Source: Oceanococcus atlanticus | GTDB lineage: Bacteria; Pseudomonadota; Gammaproteobacteria; Nevskiales; Oceanococcaceae | NCBI RefSeq assembly: GCF_002088235.1 | Contig: NZ_AQQV01000002.1 | Coordinates: 558,001 to 622,000, forward strand | Direction of reading: 5' to 3' | Length of the DNA stretch: 64,000 bases | Shown here: in pieces, positions 42,840 through 51,519 of the stretch | Position numbering within the stretch: the stretch's first letter is position 1 | Layout of the letters: each line of letters begins with the position of its first letter | Notes under the pieces: model-generated | What the model saw: the letters and a program-made list of their open reading frames with translations, nothing else | What the model was told of the DNA's origin: nothing | Databases searched by the model: none | Translations under genes and position numbers: made by a program

Positions 42840-43355
42840 CTACGCATCCGTATCCATCACCGCGCGACAACTGCGCATCGCGCGCATCACATGACGCTCC
42901 ACCATATTGCGTGAAATCCCTAACTGTTCAGCAATCTGTGCTTGTGACAGGGACTTAAAGCGATACAGCACAAAAACCTCACGGCAGCGTGGCGGCAAAT
43001 CAGCAATGGCACGCAGGACATCCAGCAGCTGTTGTTGATCCACGCACACCCTCTCCGGGCCGCAATCATCGCGCTCTGACGATTGCCACAGCACTTGAGA
43101 ACACGCACGCTGCTCGTGCCGATTGCGCCTCGCGACGTTTCTAGCGATATTCTGCGCAGCGCGAAACAAATATCCGCCGGGGTTTTCCACGCGGTCACGG
43201 TCGGGTTTGGAAAACCATTTCAGGTAAGCCTCCTGCACTGCTTCGGAGGCCGTATTCTCACAACCCGTTTCACGTAAAAGGAGTTGCCACAATTGATGCC
43301 ATTGCCCTTGCAGCTCCTGGTCCGGCCGCCATTCAGAAGTCAGGGGGGTCGACAT
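42840..43355 (-). CDS. fecI: FecI-type ECF RNA polymerase sigma factor
   Basis: A 171-residue ECF sigma factor of the iron-starvation group. Region 2 includes AVQEAYLKWFSKPDRD and NPGGYLFRAAQNIARN; region 4 is DLPPRCREVFVLYRFKSLSQAQIAEQL followed by GISRNMVERHVMRAM. I prefer the ATG at 43355 over an upstream TTG. A near-perfect Fur box lies 26 bases before the start, so the sigma factor is made when iron is low and activated through FecR when the receptor is loaded. It heads the minus-strand block fecI-fecR-receptor-DUF3649-PepSY-DUF3325. Confidence 0.93.
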   Translation of the reverse strand: MSTPLTSEWRPDQELQGQWHQLWQLLLRETGCENTASEAVQEAYLKWFSKPDRDRVENPGGYLFRAAQNIARNVARRNRHEQRACSQVLWQSSERDDCGPERVCVDQQQLLDVLRAIADLPPRCREVFVLYRFKSLSQAQIAEQLGISRNMVERHVMRAMRSCRAVMDTDA

Positions 43356-43380
43356 TGATGGTGTGCTCAGCAACTTATTC

Positions 43381-43399
43381 GATAATGATAATCGTTATC
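43381..43399. promoter_or_regulatory. Near-perfect Fur box upstream of the iron sigma factor
   Basis: GATAATGATAATCGTTATC differs from the 19-base Fur consensus GATAATGATAATCATTATC at one position. It is in the divergent gap between the sigma-factor gene (26 bases away) and the exonuclease gene (57 bases away), and almost certainly controls the former. Confidence 0.93.
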
Positions 43400-43455
43400 A
43401 TATCAGGCCTTGTACACCTGTCCCAAATCACCTCCTTCAACAACCCAAAACAGAC

Positions 43456-44109
43456 ATGGTGAAATGGCTCCGCTGGTCACAACGCCCGGCTCCGACAGCG
43501 CTGCACAAAAGCCGGCTGGTCGTGTTCGACCTTGAAACCACTGGTCTGAACCTGCGCAAGGACAAGCCGATTGCTGTAGGAGCGGTCGCGATTGAGAACA
43601 GCGCACTGCCGCTGGCGGACCAGTTTCAGGCGCACATCCAGCAACATGTCGAAAGCTCGGCTCAAGCCGCGCTCGCCCATCGGCTGGCCCGTGATGAAAT
43701 TGGCCGAGCCGCACCACCCGCGGAGGTCTGGCCTGGCTTTCTGGAGTATCTGGCGGATGCGCCACGGTTCGCCTACCACGCCGCCTTTGACGACGGTTTC
43801 ATGCAGCGCAGCCTGAAATCCAGCGGTATCAGCCGGCGCTGGGCTGCGTCTATCGATGTTGCTCAATGGGTGCTGTGGTTACACCCGGAACTCGGCCCTG
43901 CGCCCCCGACCCTGGATCGCGCACTGGCCTTTGCCCGAATCCGGCGCAGCGGGCGGCAACGCCACGACGCTCTGGTCGACGCCAGTCTGACGGCACAATT
44001 GATTCTGACCCTGCTACCGGCGACCCGCGCACGCGGCATTTATTCGCTGCACGAGTTGCGTCAGGCGATCCGGTCTTCGGCACGACTGCGCCAGATGCGG
44101 ACACAGTAA
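43456..44109 (+). CDS. DnaQ-like DEDDh 3'-5' exonuclease
   Basis: A 217-residue exonuclease of the DNA polymerase III epsilon type. Exo I is VFDLETTGL (D and E ligands), Exo II is YHAAFDDGFMQRSL, and Exo III is RHDALVDASLTAQL (catalytic His and Asp). It starts MVKWLRWSQ at the ATG at 43456; the longer reading from 43363 would run through the Fur box. It lacks the polymerase-binding tail of true DnaQ, so it is a stand-alone exonuclease. Close relatives are normally adjacent to the DUF294 gene that here ends at 37077. Confidence 0.9.
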   Translation: MVKWLRWSQRPAPTALHKSRLVVFDLETTGLNLRKDKPIAVGAVAIENSALPLADQFQAHIQQHVESSAQAALAHRLARDEIGRAAPPAEVWPGFLEYLADAPRFAYHAAFDDGFMQRSLKSSGISRRWAASIDVAQWVLWLHPELGPAPPTLDRALAFARIRRSGRQRHDALVDASLTAQLILTLLPATRARGIYSLHELRQAIRSSARLRQMRTQ

Positions 44110-44110
44110 C

Positions 44111-44127
44111 GCCTGTCACAGGCTTTT
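44111..44127 (+). terminator. Short terminator-like hairpin after the exonuclease gene
   Basis: GCCTG and CAGGC flank a TCA loop and are followed by TTTT, directly after the stop codon. The stem is only five bases, so it is a weak candidate. Confidence 0.4.
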
Positions 44128-44179
44128 CGCACAGCCCGTTCAAACTGGCGGCTTTTGCCGTTGATTGGGGAACGGGTCG

Positions 44180-45841
44180 ATGACTCAGAAGAAAACCGTA
44201 CGTTCGGCGCTCACGCGCCGTGATCTGCTCGTCAAGGGCACTGCCGCGGCGCTGGCCGCACCCTTTGTCAGTGCTTGCGGCGGCCGCGCACAAACCACGG
44301 CCAGTGCCAACGGCCTGGCCACCGAAAGCCCATTCAAGCATGGCGTTGCATCGGGTGACCCGCTGAGCGACCGGGTCATCCTGTGGACCCGTGTGACGCC
44401 GCTTTCACTGGACGACGGCGATATCCCCGTGTTGGTCAGCGTGGCTGAGGACGCCGAATTCACCCGCAATGTGGTCAGCTATGCCGACGCCGCTGTGCGG
44501 GCGCGCGACTGGACCGTCAAAGTGGACTTCAGCGGCCTGAATCCCGGGCAAACCTATTTCTACCGCTTCGAAGCGCTGGGCCAGATCTCGCCGGTCGGCC
44601 GCACCCAAACGGCCGGACTGGACCCCGATCAACTGCGCTTTGCAGTTGTCAGCTGCTCCAACTTCCCGGCCGGCTACTTCAACGCCTACCGCTTTATCGC
44701 CGAGCGTGAGGATCTGGACATGGTGCTGCATCTTGGCGACTACCTGTATGAATACGGCGGCGGTGAAGGTGAGCGCGCACATGAGCCACCCCACGAAATT
44801 CTCACACTGGAGGACTACCGCACCCGCCACGCGCAGTACAAAGCTGACCCTGACCTCGCAGCGGCCCATGCAGCACATCCATGGATTACGGTTTGGGACG
44901 ATCACGAATCGACCAACAACTCACGCCGCGATTCCGCCGACAACCACAGCGAAGGTGACGAGGGCGTGTGGGCCGTGCGCAAAGCCTGGGCCCAGCAGGC
45001 CTACGACGAGTGGATGCCCATTCGCCTGCCCGAGCCCGGCAATCCCAACCGCATCTGGCGCCGCTTCCAATTCGGCACACTGCTGGATCTGTGGATGCTC
45101 GATACGCGGCTCTACGATCGTGACGATGAAGCCGCATTCTTCTCGCCGGACGTATTCGACCCAATCCGCCGCCTGATCGGCCCGGAACAGCAGCAATGGC
45201 TGTTCGAAGGCATGCGTACCACCGATGCCACCTGGAAGGTGCTGGGCCAGCAGGTCATGTTCGGGCCGCTCAAAGCCACGCCACTGCCCGATATCGACTT
45301 GCCGCTGGGAGCGCTGGGCGAGCTGCCCATTCCCATCCTGGGGGCGGGTGAAGGCTTGCGTGATCTGTACGTCAACCCGGATCAGTGGGATGGCTATCAG
45401 GCCGAACGCAAGGCTGTGCTGGAGCACCTGCGGCGCTACGAGATCGACAACACCGTGGTTCTGACCGGCGACATACACTCCAGTTGGGTGATGGATCTGC
45501 CACGCGATCCGGACAACCTGCTTGAATACAACGCGCTGACAGGCTCGGGCTCGCTGGGCGTGGAATTTGTCACCACCTCGGTCACCTCAACCGGCTTCGA
45601 TCAGGTACCTGGACTGACCCAATTGCCTGAGCTGGTCATGGCCATTCGCGCTGTGAATCCGCACATGCAGTACATCGAAGGCACACGTCGCGGTTATCTG
45701 GTGATGGACGTGACCCAGGAAAAAACCACCGGCGAATACTGGTACGTCAGCACCATCAACGAACGCGGCGGCAGCGAAGAGCTGGCGGCGAGCTACAGCG
45801 TTGATGCAGGCGTGAATGCCATAACGCGCGGCCGCGGCTGA
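44180..45841 (+). CDS. phoD: PhoD-like alkaline phosphatase/phosphodiesterase, Tat-exported
   Basis: A 553-residue PhoD-family metallophosphoesterase that releases phosphate from phosphomono- or diesters outside the cytoplasm. The twin-arginine signal is LTRRDLLVKG (R13-R14), followed by a mild hydrophobic region and VSACGG, which could also be a lipobox (Cys33). Metal-site motifs are AVVSCSNFPAGYFNAYR, LHLGDYLYEYGG, TVWDDHESTNN and VVLTGDIHSSW. The ATG at 44180 has GGGGAACGGG upstream; a TTG five codons earlier is less likely. PhoD enzymes use Ca2+ and Fe3+. I see no obvious Pho box, though I cannot rule one out. Confidence 0.92.
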   Translation: MTQKKTVRSALTRRDLLVKGTAAALAAPFVSACGGRAQTTASANGLATESPFKHGVASGDPLSDRVILWTRVTPLSLDDGDIPVLVSVAEDAEFTRNVVSYADAAVRARDWTVKVDFSGLNPGQTYFYRFEALGQISPVGRTQTAGLDPDQLRFAVVSCSNFPAGYFNAYRFIAEREDLDMVLHLGDYLYEYGGGEGERAHEPPHEILTLEDYRTRHAQYKADPDLAAAHAAHPWITVWDDHESTNNSRRDSADNHSEGDEGVWAVRKAWAQQAYDEWMPIRLPEPGNPNRIWRRFQFGTLLDLWMLDTRLYDRDDEAAFFSPDVFDPIRRLIGPEQQQWLFEGMRTTDATWKVLGQQVMFGPLKATPLPDIDLPLGALGELPIPILGAGEGLRDLYVNPDQWDGYQAERKAVLEHLRRYEIDNTVVLTGDIHSSWVMDLPRDPDNLLEYNALTGSGSLGVEFVTTSVTSTGFDQVPGLTQLPELVMAIRAVNPHMQYIEGTRRGYLVMDVTQEKTTGEYWYVSTINERGGSEELAASYSVDAGVNAITRGRG

Positions 45842-45908
45842 TTGGAACCTCTGGCCAGCATCAGCCGTGTAGTCACGTGCATTCATACTGTAAAACAGGA
45901 GATTGACT

Positions 45909-46427
45909 ATGAAATGGCTCTGTCTGGCACTACTGACGATGGGCCTTGGCGCCTGTGCCAGCGCTGGCCCTGTGTATACCAGCGCTGACAAAACCGGCGC
46001 TTATGGGTATTCCGAAACGAAACTGGCCGAAGAACGCTATCGGGTCAGTTTCCAGGGCAAGAGCAGCACGCCCAGCGATGCGGTCAAGAATATGGTTCTG
46101 CTGCGCGCGGCCGAGCTTGCGATGAGCAAGGGTTACGACTGGTTCCAGGTGTTGCGTCAGGACACGGACAAAGAAACACGCACAACGCCGCAAACGGTGG
46201 GCAGCTACAGCACTGGCACCCGGGTTTACCGTGACTGCGGCCTGCTCGGCTGCACCACCACGGTGACGCCGGACTACACCGGCGTGGGCGTGGTCACGAC
46301 CCGCCAGTCTGATCGCTATCAGACTGCAGTGGAAATTTTGCTGGGCAAAGGCGAAGTGGAGCAAAGCACCAACGTCTACAACGCCCGCGAGCTGTACAAC
46401 AATCTGATCGAGATTTATCGCGACTAG
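45909..46427 (+). CDS. CC0125/CC1285-type lipoprotein
   Basis: A 172-residue lipoprotein with lipobox LGAC (Cys16) and a good CAGGAG ribosome-binding site before the ATG at 45909. The sequence after the anchor, YTSADKTGAYGYSETKLAEERYRVSFQGKS in part, and LRAAELAMSKGYDWF match the widespread family annotated CC0125/CC1285-type lipoprotein. Its function is unknown. A pair of cysteines in DCGLLGCTTT may form a disulfide. The gene has its own promoter region after phoD and ends at a bidirectional terminator. Confidence 0.82.
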   Translation: MKWLCLALLTMGLGACASAGPVYTSADKTGAYGYSETKLAEERYRVSFQGKSSTPSDAVKNMVLLRAAELAMSKGYDWFQVLRQDTDKETRTTPQTVGSYSTGTRVYRDCGLLGCTTTVTPDYTGVGVVTTRQSDRYQTAVEILLGKGEVEQSTNVYNARELYNNLIEIYRD

Positions 46428-46449
46428 ATTTTTGCCTGCCGCTACACAG

Positions 46450-46477
46450 AAAAAGCCCCGCCTAGGCGGGGCTTTTT
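46450..46477. terminator. Bidirectional Rho-independent terminator
   Basis: AAAAAGCCCCGCC and GGCGGGGCTTTTT form a 13-base stem with a TA loop in the 66-base gap between the convergent lipoprotein and symporter genes. The A/T flanks make it functional on both strands. Confidence 0.93.
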
Positions 46478-46493
46478 GGTGTGGGGGCTCAGC

Positions 46494-48275
46494 TCAATGC
46501 GCGTGTGCTTCGCCGGCCCCGCGGGGGACTCGAATGGACTCCACCAACTCCTGGATATGCGCGGGCGGTTGCGCAGTGACGCGCGACACCACTATCGCCA
46601 CGGTGAAGTTAATCAATGCACCAACGGCACCGAAGGACTCCGGCGCGATACCCAACAACCAGTGTTCCGCGTCATTGGGCAGCCAGTTGGTGCCGACCAC
46701 AAAGAACCAGCCTTTGTAGACGAAGATGTAGACCAGAGTCGAAATCAGGCCTGCCAGCATGCCGCTGATCGCGCCAATGTTGTTCACGCGCTTGGAGAAG
46801 ATCCCCATCATCAGCACCGGGAAGATCGAGGATGCGGCCAAACCGAAAGCCAGCGCCACCACCTGGGCGGCAAATCCGGGTGGATTCATCCCCAGATACC
46901 CGGCCACCAGAATGGCACCGGCCATCGCGATGCGGCCGGCCATCAACTCGCCTTTTTCGGAGATGTCCGGCATGAATGCGCCCTTGAGCAAGTCATGCGA
47001 GATGGCCGACGAAATGGCCAGCAACAACCCCGCTGCAGTCGACAAGGCCGCCGCCAGGCCACCGGCAGCAACCAGCGCAATCACCCAATTGGGCAGTTGG
47101 GCAATCTCTGGATTGGCCAGCACCATGATGTCGCGATCGACCTTGACCATCTCGTTGCCCTGCCAGCCATAGGCTGCGGCTTGCTCGGCGAAAGCCGGGT
47201 TCTTGTCGTTGTAGTACTGGATACGACCATCGCCGTTCTTATCTTCGTACTGCAACAGACCGGTGGTCTCCCAATTCTTCATCCACTGCGGACGATCCTC
47301 GTAGACCAAGTTGCCTTCAGGACTGCCGATCTCACCAACCTGAATCGTGTCCATCAGGTTCATCCGCGCCATCGCACCTACAGCCGGTGCTGTGGTGTAG
47401 AGAATTGCGATGAAGACCAAGGCCCAGCCTGCCGATTTACGTGCGTCAGAAACTTTGGGCACGGTAAAGAAGCGAATGATCACGTGCGGCAAACCCGCAG
47501 TACCGATCATCAGGCTGGCGGTCAGCAGAAACACGTTGAGCTGAGAGCCACCGGGTTCGGTGTACTTACTGAAACCAAGATCGGTAACAACCTGATCCAG
47601 CTTGTCGAGCACCGCCATACCCGACCCGTCGGCCAACGTGCCGCCCAGGCCTAACTGCGGCAGCGGATTGCCAGTGAGTTGTAGCGAGATGAACATGGCC
47701 GGCACGGTGTAAGCAAAGATCAGCACGCAGTACTGTGCAATCTGCGTATAGGTGATGCCCTTCATGCCACCGATCACGGCATACATGAAGACGATGCCCA
47801 TACCGATCAACACACCGGTCTCAAAATCCACTTCCAGGAAGCGCCCAAAGGCCACACCCACGCCCTTCATCTGACCGATCACGTAAGTCACAGAAGCCAC
47901 AATCAAGCACAACACCGCAACCATGCGGGCGGTCTGCGAATAGAACCGGTCACCGATGAATTCGGGTACGGTGAATTTGCCAAACTTGCGCAGATACGGG
48001 GCCAGTAACAGGGCCAGCAGAACATACCCCCCGGTCCAGCCCATCAGATACGCGGAGGCGTTGTAGCCAAGAAACGCAATGAGACCAGCCATGGAGATGA
48101 ACGAAGCGGCAGACATCCAGTCCGCAGCCGTGGCCATACCGTTGGCAATGGGGTTAACCCCGCCACCGGCCACGTAAAACTCTTTGGTGCTGCCGGCACG
48201 GGCCCACAGCGCAATGCCGATATACAGGGCGAAAGTGCCGCCCACGGCAAGATAAATCCAGGTTTGAAGTTCCAT
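46494..48275 (-). CDS. Sodium/solute symporter of the acetate/monocarboxylate (VC_2705) type
   Basis: A 593-residue SSS-family transporter with about 13-14 helices. GGGVNPIANGMATAADWMSAASFISM is the substrate/Na+ region, and GTAGLPHVIIRFFTVP is typical of ActP/MctP-like carriers. A long periplasmic insertion (about 310-390) contains KNGDGRIQYYNDKNP, an EF-hand-like acidic loop. I chose the ATG at 48275, which has AGGTGG eight bases upstream. It follows a DUF4212 small subunit by nine bases. The pair probably takes up acetate or another short acid, in keeping with the acs-crbSR genes 7-13 kb away. Confidence 0.9.
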   Translation of the reverse strand: MELQTWIYLAVGGTFALYIGIALWARAGSTKEFYVAGGGVNPIANGMATAADWMSAASFISMAGLIAFLGYNASAYLMGWTGGYVLLALLLAPYLRKFGKFTVPEFIGDRFYSQTARMVAVLCLIVASVTYVIGQMKGVGVAFGRFLEVDFETGVLIGMGIVFMYAVIGGMKGITYTQIAQYCVLIFAYTVPAMFISLQLTGNPLPQLGLGGTLADGSGMAVLDKLDQVVTDLGFSKYTEPGGSQLNVFLLTASLMIGTAGLPHVIIRFFTVPKVSDARKSAGWALVFIAILYTTAPAVGAMARMNLMDTIQVGEIGSPEGNLVYEDRPQWMKNWETTGLLQYEDKNGDGRIQYYNDKNPAFAEQAAAYGWQGNEMVKVDRDIMVLANPEIAQLPNWVIALVAAGGLAAALSTAAGLLLAISSAISHDLLKGAFMPDISEKGELMAGRIAMAGAILVAGYLGMNPPGFAAQVVALAFGLAASSIFPVLMMGIFSKRVNNIGAISGMLAGLISTLVYIFVYKGWFFVVGTNWLPNDAEHWLLGIAPESFGAVGALINFTVAIVVSRVTAQPPAHIQELVESIRVPRGAGEAHAH

Positions 48276-48284
48276 GTTGACCAC

Positions 48285-48545
48285 CTAGTCTTCGTGTACG
48301 TCGAACTTGCGATCCAGCTTGTTCATCTGTCGCACGTAGATAAAAATCAGCACGACGAACACATAGATCGAACCCTGCTGGGCAAAGAAGAAACCCAGCT
48401 TGTAGCCACCAATGGAAATCTGGTTGAGCAGATCCACCAGCATGATGCCGAAGCCATAGGACGCCACGAACCAGACCACCAGCAACTTGGTGAGCAGACT
48501 GATGTTGGCTTTCCAGTAGGCCGAAGCTTTTTCCTGGTCAGACAT
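48285..48545 (-). CDS. DUF4212 small subunit of the sodium/solute symporter
   Basis: An 86-residue protein with two helices (LLVVWFVASYGFGIMLVDLL and SIYVFVVLIFIYVRQMNKL), matching the DUF4212 family that always accompanies VC_2705-type symporters. The ATG at 48545 has a CAAGGAG ribosome-binding site. It is upstream of and nearly touches the symporter gene. It is thought to be an auxiliary subunit; its exact role is not known. Confidence 0.9.
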   Translation of the reverse strand: MSDQEKASAYWKANISLLTKLLVVWFVASYGFGIMLVDLLNQISIGGYKLGFFFAQQGSIYVFVVLIFIYVRQMNKLDRKFDVHED

Positions 48546-48659
48546 GATTGTCTCCTTGTCAGAATCTTGTAGTGCCCTGCCAATCTACGGTGAGATGAGC
48601 AGGCGCAAAACCCCTACTTTGGTCGATGACACAGCCACGCCGTGACACCCTTGCATGGA

Positions 48660-49796
48660 TTAAAAGCCCAACTTGGCGGAGAACTGCAGACGGTTCATCG
48701 AACCCTCCGAGCCATCGGCGTTTTCACGCAGCGCATGGATGAACTCAACCCCATAGGTCAACGCTTTGACCGGAGAGTAAAGGTAGTTCAGGTGGACGCT
48801 GGATGCGGTTTCAATATCACCGTCGCCATCGAAGGTGCCCAGCACCAGCGAACTGCGTGCCTTGTCGTTCCAGAAATGACGGTAGGCCACAAACGCCGCC
48901 ACGCTGTCGATCGGATCAATCTCGCCATTGCCATCAACGTTGGCGTCCAGATTGGCCAGCACACCGAGGTAACGGCCCAGGCCGGTGCCGGCCGTAACCA
49001 TGTACTTGATGTCATCGCGACCCAGCTTGACCTTGCCAGACACGCTCAGCCCGCCGGCTATGGTGGAATCTTCGACGCCCCCCGCAGGGCCATCCTGCGA
49101 TTCCAGCGAACGCGCCAGCGCGGCGACGACCAGGCTTTCCGACACATTGAAGCGCGCGACGAAATCAGGAATACGGTTGTCATCGGTGGTGGCCACCGGC
49201 TCGCCTGCCAGGCGGGTTTCCGGATTCTCGACAGCCAGCTGGAAGCGCCCGGTGGTGTAACGAATCATCGGCTGGCGAATGAACACGGTACTTTCCGTGG
49301 GACCGATGAAGTCCAGCGTCTCAGGTAGCGCGCCGACATTCTGGAAGGTCGACCAAGCCTGACCGAACAACCAGTTGCCGTAAGTCAGAAAGGCCTGACG
49401 CAAACGTGGTGAATAGGAATGACTGATCGTCTCGTTGCCCTGACCGCTGTTCTGAAAATCCAGCTCAAGATGAGTGCCCAACGTCTCACCATTGCTCAGT
49501 TTGGTTGCTGATTTGATCCACAACCGGGATTGTTTGACGTGAAAATCGGTCAGGGTCACGCCGCCGCTGCCGTCATCCAGCGGTATGCCACGCGGGCCGA
49601 CATAGTAGTCGCGACCCAGCGGCTCCAAGGAGGCGGACGGTCTCGCCTCATAGTCGGACACCATGGCGTCCAGCTTGAGATAGCCCCCAAGTGTCAGGGT
49701 GGTGTCGCCAAGCTCAATGCTCGCAGCCGAACTCAGCGCAGGTACGGATATCCCAAGCATGGCCACAGCGCACAGTTCCAGCGTCTTAATTTTCAT
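48660..49796 (-). CDS. DcaP-like trimeric outer-membrane porin
   Basis: A 378-residue outer-membrane protein with a signal peptide (to about SSAA, residue 25) and a barrel ending LQFSAKLGF with terminal Phe. LGGYLKLDAMVSDYEA, RLWIKSATKLSNGETLGTHLELDFQ and SPRLRQAFLTYGNWLFGQAWSTF match DcaP-family porins, which in Acinetobacter carry dicarboxylates or other organic anions. A similar fold is used by PA-type and phosphate-selective porins. It is upstream of the DUF4212/symporter pair on the same strand with a gap of 114 bases, so the two may form an uptake route for the same carboxylate. Confidence 0.82.
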   Translation of the reverse strand: MKIKTLELCAVAMLGISVPALSSAASIELGDTTLTLGGYLKLDAMVSDYEARPSASLEPLGRDYYVGPRGIPLDDGSGGVTLTDFHVKQSRLWIKSATKLSNGETLGTHLELDFQNSGQGNETISHSYSPRLRQAFLTYGNWLFGQAWSTFQNVGALPETLDFIGPTESTVFIRQPMIRYTTGRFQLAVENPETRLAGEPVATTDDNRIPDFVARFNVSESLVVAALARSLESQDGPAGGVEDSTIAGGLSVSGKVKLGRDDIKYMVTAGTGLGRYLGVLANLDANVDGNGEIDPIDSVAAFVAYRHFWNDKARSSLVLGTFDGDGDIETASSVHLNYLYSPVKALTYGVEFIHALRENADGSEGSMNRLQFSAKLGF

Positions 49797-49955
49797 GTCT
49801 CACTCCTCGCAACAACCAATATGTGCAAGGCCAGAATCGACCCGGAGTCAGATCACGTCCATTAGCCCTTGGTCTAAAGAGGGCGTAATTACGACCAAAG
49901 TCGTAGCTGTTGAAAGCCTGGTCGAAGCGCGGCGCTGGGTGCGCGCAACGGCGAA

Positions 49956-50600
49956 TCAGCGTTCGCGCTTTGTCCCCGTCACCATGGCGCGCACCAGATT
50001 TTCGCGATGGTCCCAGCTTGAGGCCAGCACCCCGGCGATGTGCACCGCGACCAGCATCAGCATGAGGTTGACCATCAACTCGTGCAGCTCGTGCCACACC
50101 GCGTCATCGTCATCATCATGCTCATCGTGGTCAGTTTCATGCGCGCCGGGAAGATGATCGTGCTCGGGTGTGCTGCCAGCGCGGCTATCCGTGACCGAGA
50201 CCGCAGTCGGAGCCATCACGGCGGCCAACACACCCTTGCCTTCGGCCGCATAGTTGGCCAGGCCCGTGAGCGTGGTCAGGGCGATCACGGCAAGCAGGGC
50301 CAGCACCATCCAGCCACCGGCGGGGTTGTGCCCCAATGTTCTGGGCGCACGCCGTGCGGGCAACGCTTTGAGGTAGGCCAGCGCGGCAAGCGGCGATGTG
50401 ACAAAGCTGCAAAACCGTGCGTGAGGGGCGCCAATAAAACCCCACACAACGCGCATCACGATCAGGATCAGCACCGCATGCCCGGCCCACACATGCAGCG
50501 TTTCACTGCGTTCGGCAGACACATAAGCGGTCACGATCAGCAACACCAGCGACCAGTGGAAAAACCGCACAAAGCGGTCCCAAACCTTGATCATTCGCAT
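49956..50600 (-). CDS. Cytochrome b561-like di-heme membrane protein with His/Asp-rich loop
   Basis: A 214-residue membrane protein of the Ni,Fe-hydrogenase-type/b561 cytochrome b family. Candidate heme ligands are H15 in RFFHWSLVL, H36/H41 in LHVWAGH and H187 in LVAVHIAGVL. Four helices are expected (about 12-30, 40-58, 96-115 and 175-195). Between helices 3 and 4 lies an extended hydrophilic loop (about 142-173) with seven or more His and a run of Asp, a likely metal-binding segment. The ATG at 50600 is one base after the ApbE stop; an alternative ATG is six bases later. It is the last gene of the TlpA-DUF4266-DUF3570-ApbE series and probably supplies or removes electrons across the inner membrane. 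Confidence 0.85.
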   Translation of the reverse strand: MRMIKVWDRFVRFFHWSLVLLIVTAYVSAERSETLHVWAGHAVLILIVMRVVWGFIGAPHARFCSFVTSPLAALAYLKALPARRAPRTLGHNPAGGWMVLALLAVIALTTLTGLANYAAEGKGVLAAVMAPTAVSVTDSRAGSTPEHDHLPGAHETDHDEHDDDDDAVWHELHELMVNLMLMLVAVHIAGVLASSWDHRENLVRAMVTGTKRER

Positions 50601-50601
50601 A

Positions 50602-51519
50602 TCAGCGTGCAACCCAGTGAGGCACCCGTTCAAGCGCCAGGAAACGTTCGGCCGCCGCGCCGTTGAGCAAGGCCAGCGTGGCCAGACTGCCGGCTTCGAT
50701 GCAGCTCGGCGCAGCCACCGTCACGGCGTGCGCGGCGTGTTGAACCGGCCAGCCGGTGCGGGCATCGAGGACGTGCGAATAACGCACCCCATCGCGCAAC
50801 AGATAGCGATTGGCATCACCACTGGTCGCCAACGCCCCGCTTTGCAGCAGCAGCATGGAACCCGCCTCACCCTGCCCCTCGGTATCCACTCCAATCTGCC
50901 AGGCAGCACCACCGCGACGCGGGCTGCTGCAGCACAGATCACCACCGAGATTGACCAGGATCGGACTGTTACTGTGACGACGCGCGCGCATCAAGGCGCG
51001 ATCCGCCGCGTACTCCTTGCCGATACCGCCAAAGTCGATCTGCATCCCGAGCGGCAGACGAATGCGTCGCCCATCCCAGCTCACTTTGCTCCAGCCCATG
51101 AAAGGCTTGAGCGCATCGACCTCCTGCTCGCTCGCAACGCGATCGGAGCCGTCGAAGGTCCAAACGCGGCGCAGAACACCACAGGTCAAATCGAAGGCAC
51201 CCGCGCTCAGGGCATAGAGTTCCTGACCGTAGTCGAGCAAACGTGCAGTTTCCGCATCAACCTCGAAAGCGGCTCCGCGTGCGGCCTGGATGGCGGCCAC
51301 CACACTGTCGTCACGGTAGCGGCTGAACTTGCGTTCAATGCGCGCCACCTCGTCGGCGACCACGCGACCCACCCGCCTGGCCTCATCAGCATCCGGCGTA
51401 TCGACCAGCACTTCACAGGGGCTGGCCATGGCTTCGAAACGCGCTACCGACAAACAACCCGACCGCCGTAACTGCGGCGCAGGCCGGGTTACCACAGGGG
51501 ACTCAGAGCTTGAAATCAT
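50602..51519 (-). CDS. apbE: ApbE-family FAD:protein FMN transferase
   Basis: A 305-residue ApbE. Motifs are MASPCEVLV, QIDFGGIGKEYAADRA (Mg/FAD site), LVNLGGDLCC, ATSGDANRYL and YSHVLDARTGWPV. ApbE transfers FMN from FAD to a Ser or Thr in a Dxx(S/T)GA(T/S) motif of target proteins. The start overlaps the DUF3570 gene by 17 bases. Unlike most ApbE proteins it has no hydrophobic leader (MISSSESPVVTRPAP...), so it may act in the cytoplasm or be exported in another way. The adjacent DUF3570 protein contains a matching DALTGAS motif and is the obvious candidate target. Confidence 0.92.
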   Translation of the reverse strand: MISSSESPVVTRPAPQLRRSGCLSVARFEAMASPCEVLVDTPDADEARRVGRVVADEVARIERKFSRYRDDSVVAAIQAARGAAFEVDAETARLLDYGQELYALSAGAFDLTCGVLRRVWTFDGSDRVASEQEVDALKPFMGWSKVSWDGRRIRLPLGMQIDFGGIGKEYAADRALMRARRHSNSPILVNLGGDLCCSSPRRGGAAWQIGVDTEGQGEAGSMLLLQSGALATSGDANRYLLRDGVRYSHVLDARTGWPVQHAAHAVTVAAPSCIEAGSLATLALLNGAAAERFLALERVPHWVAR

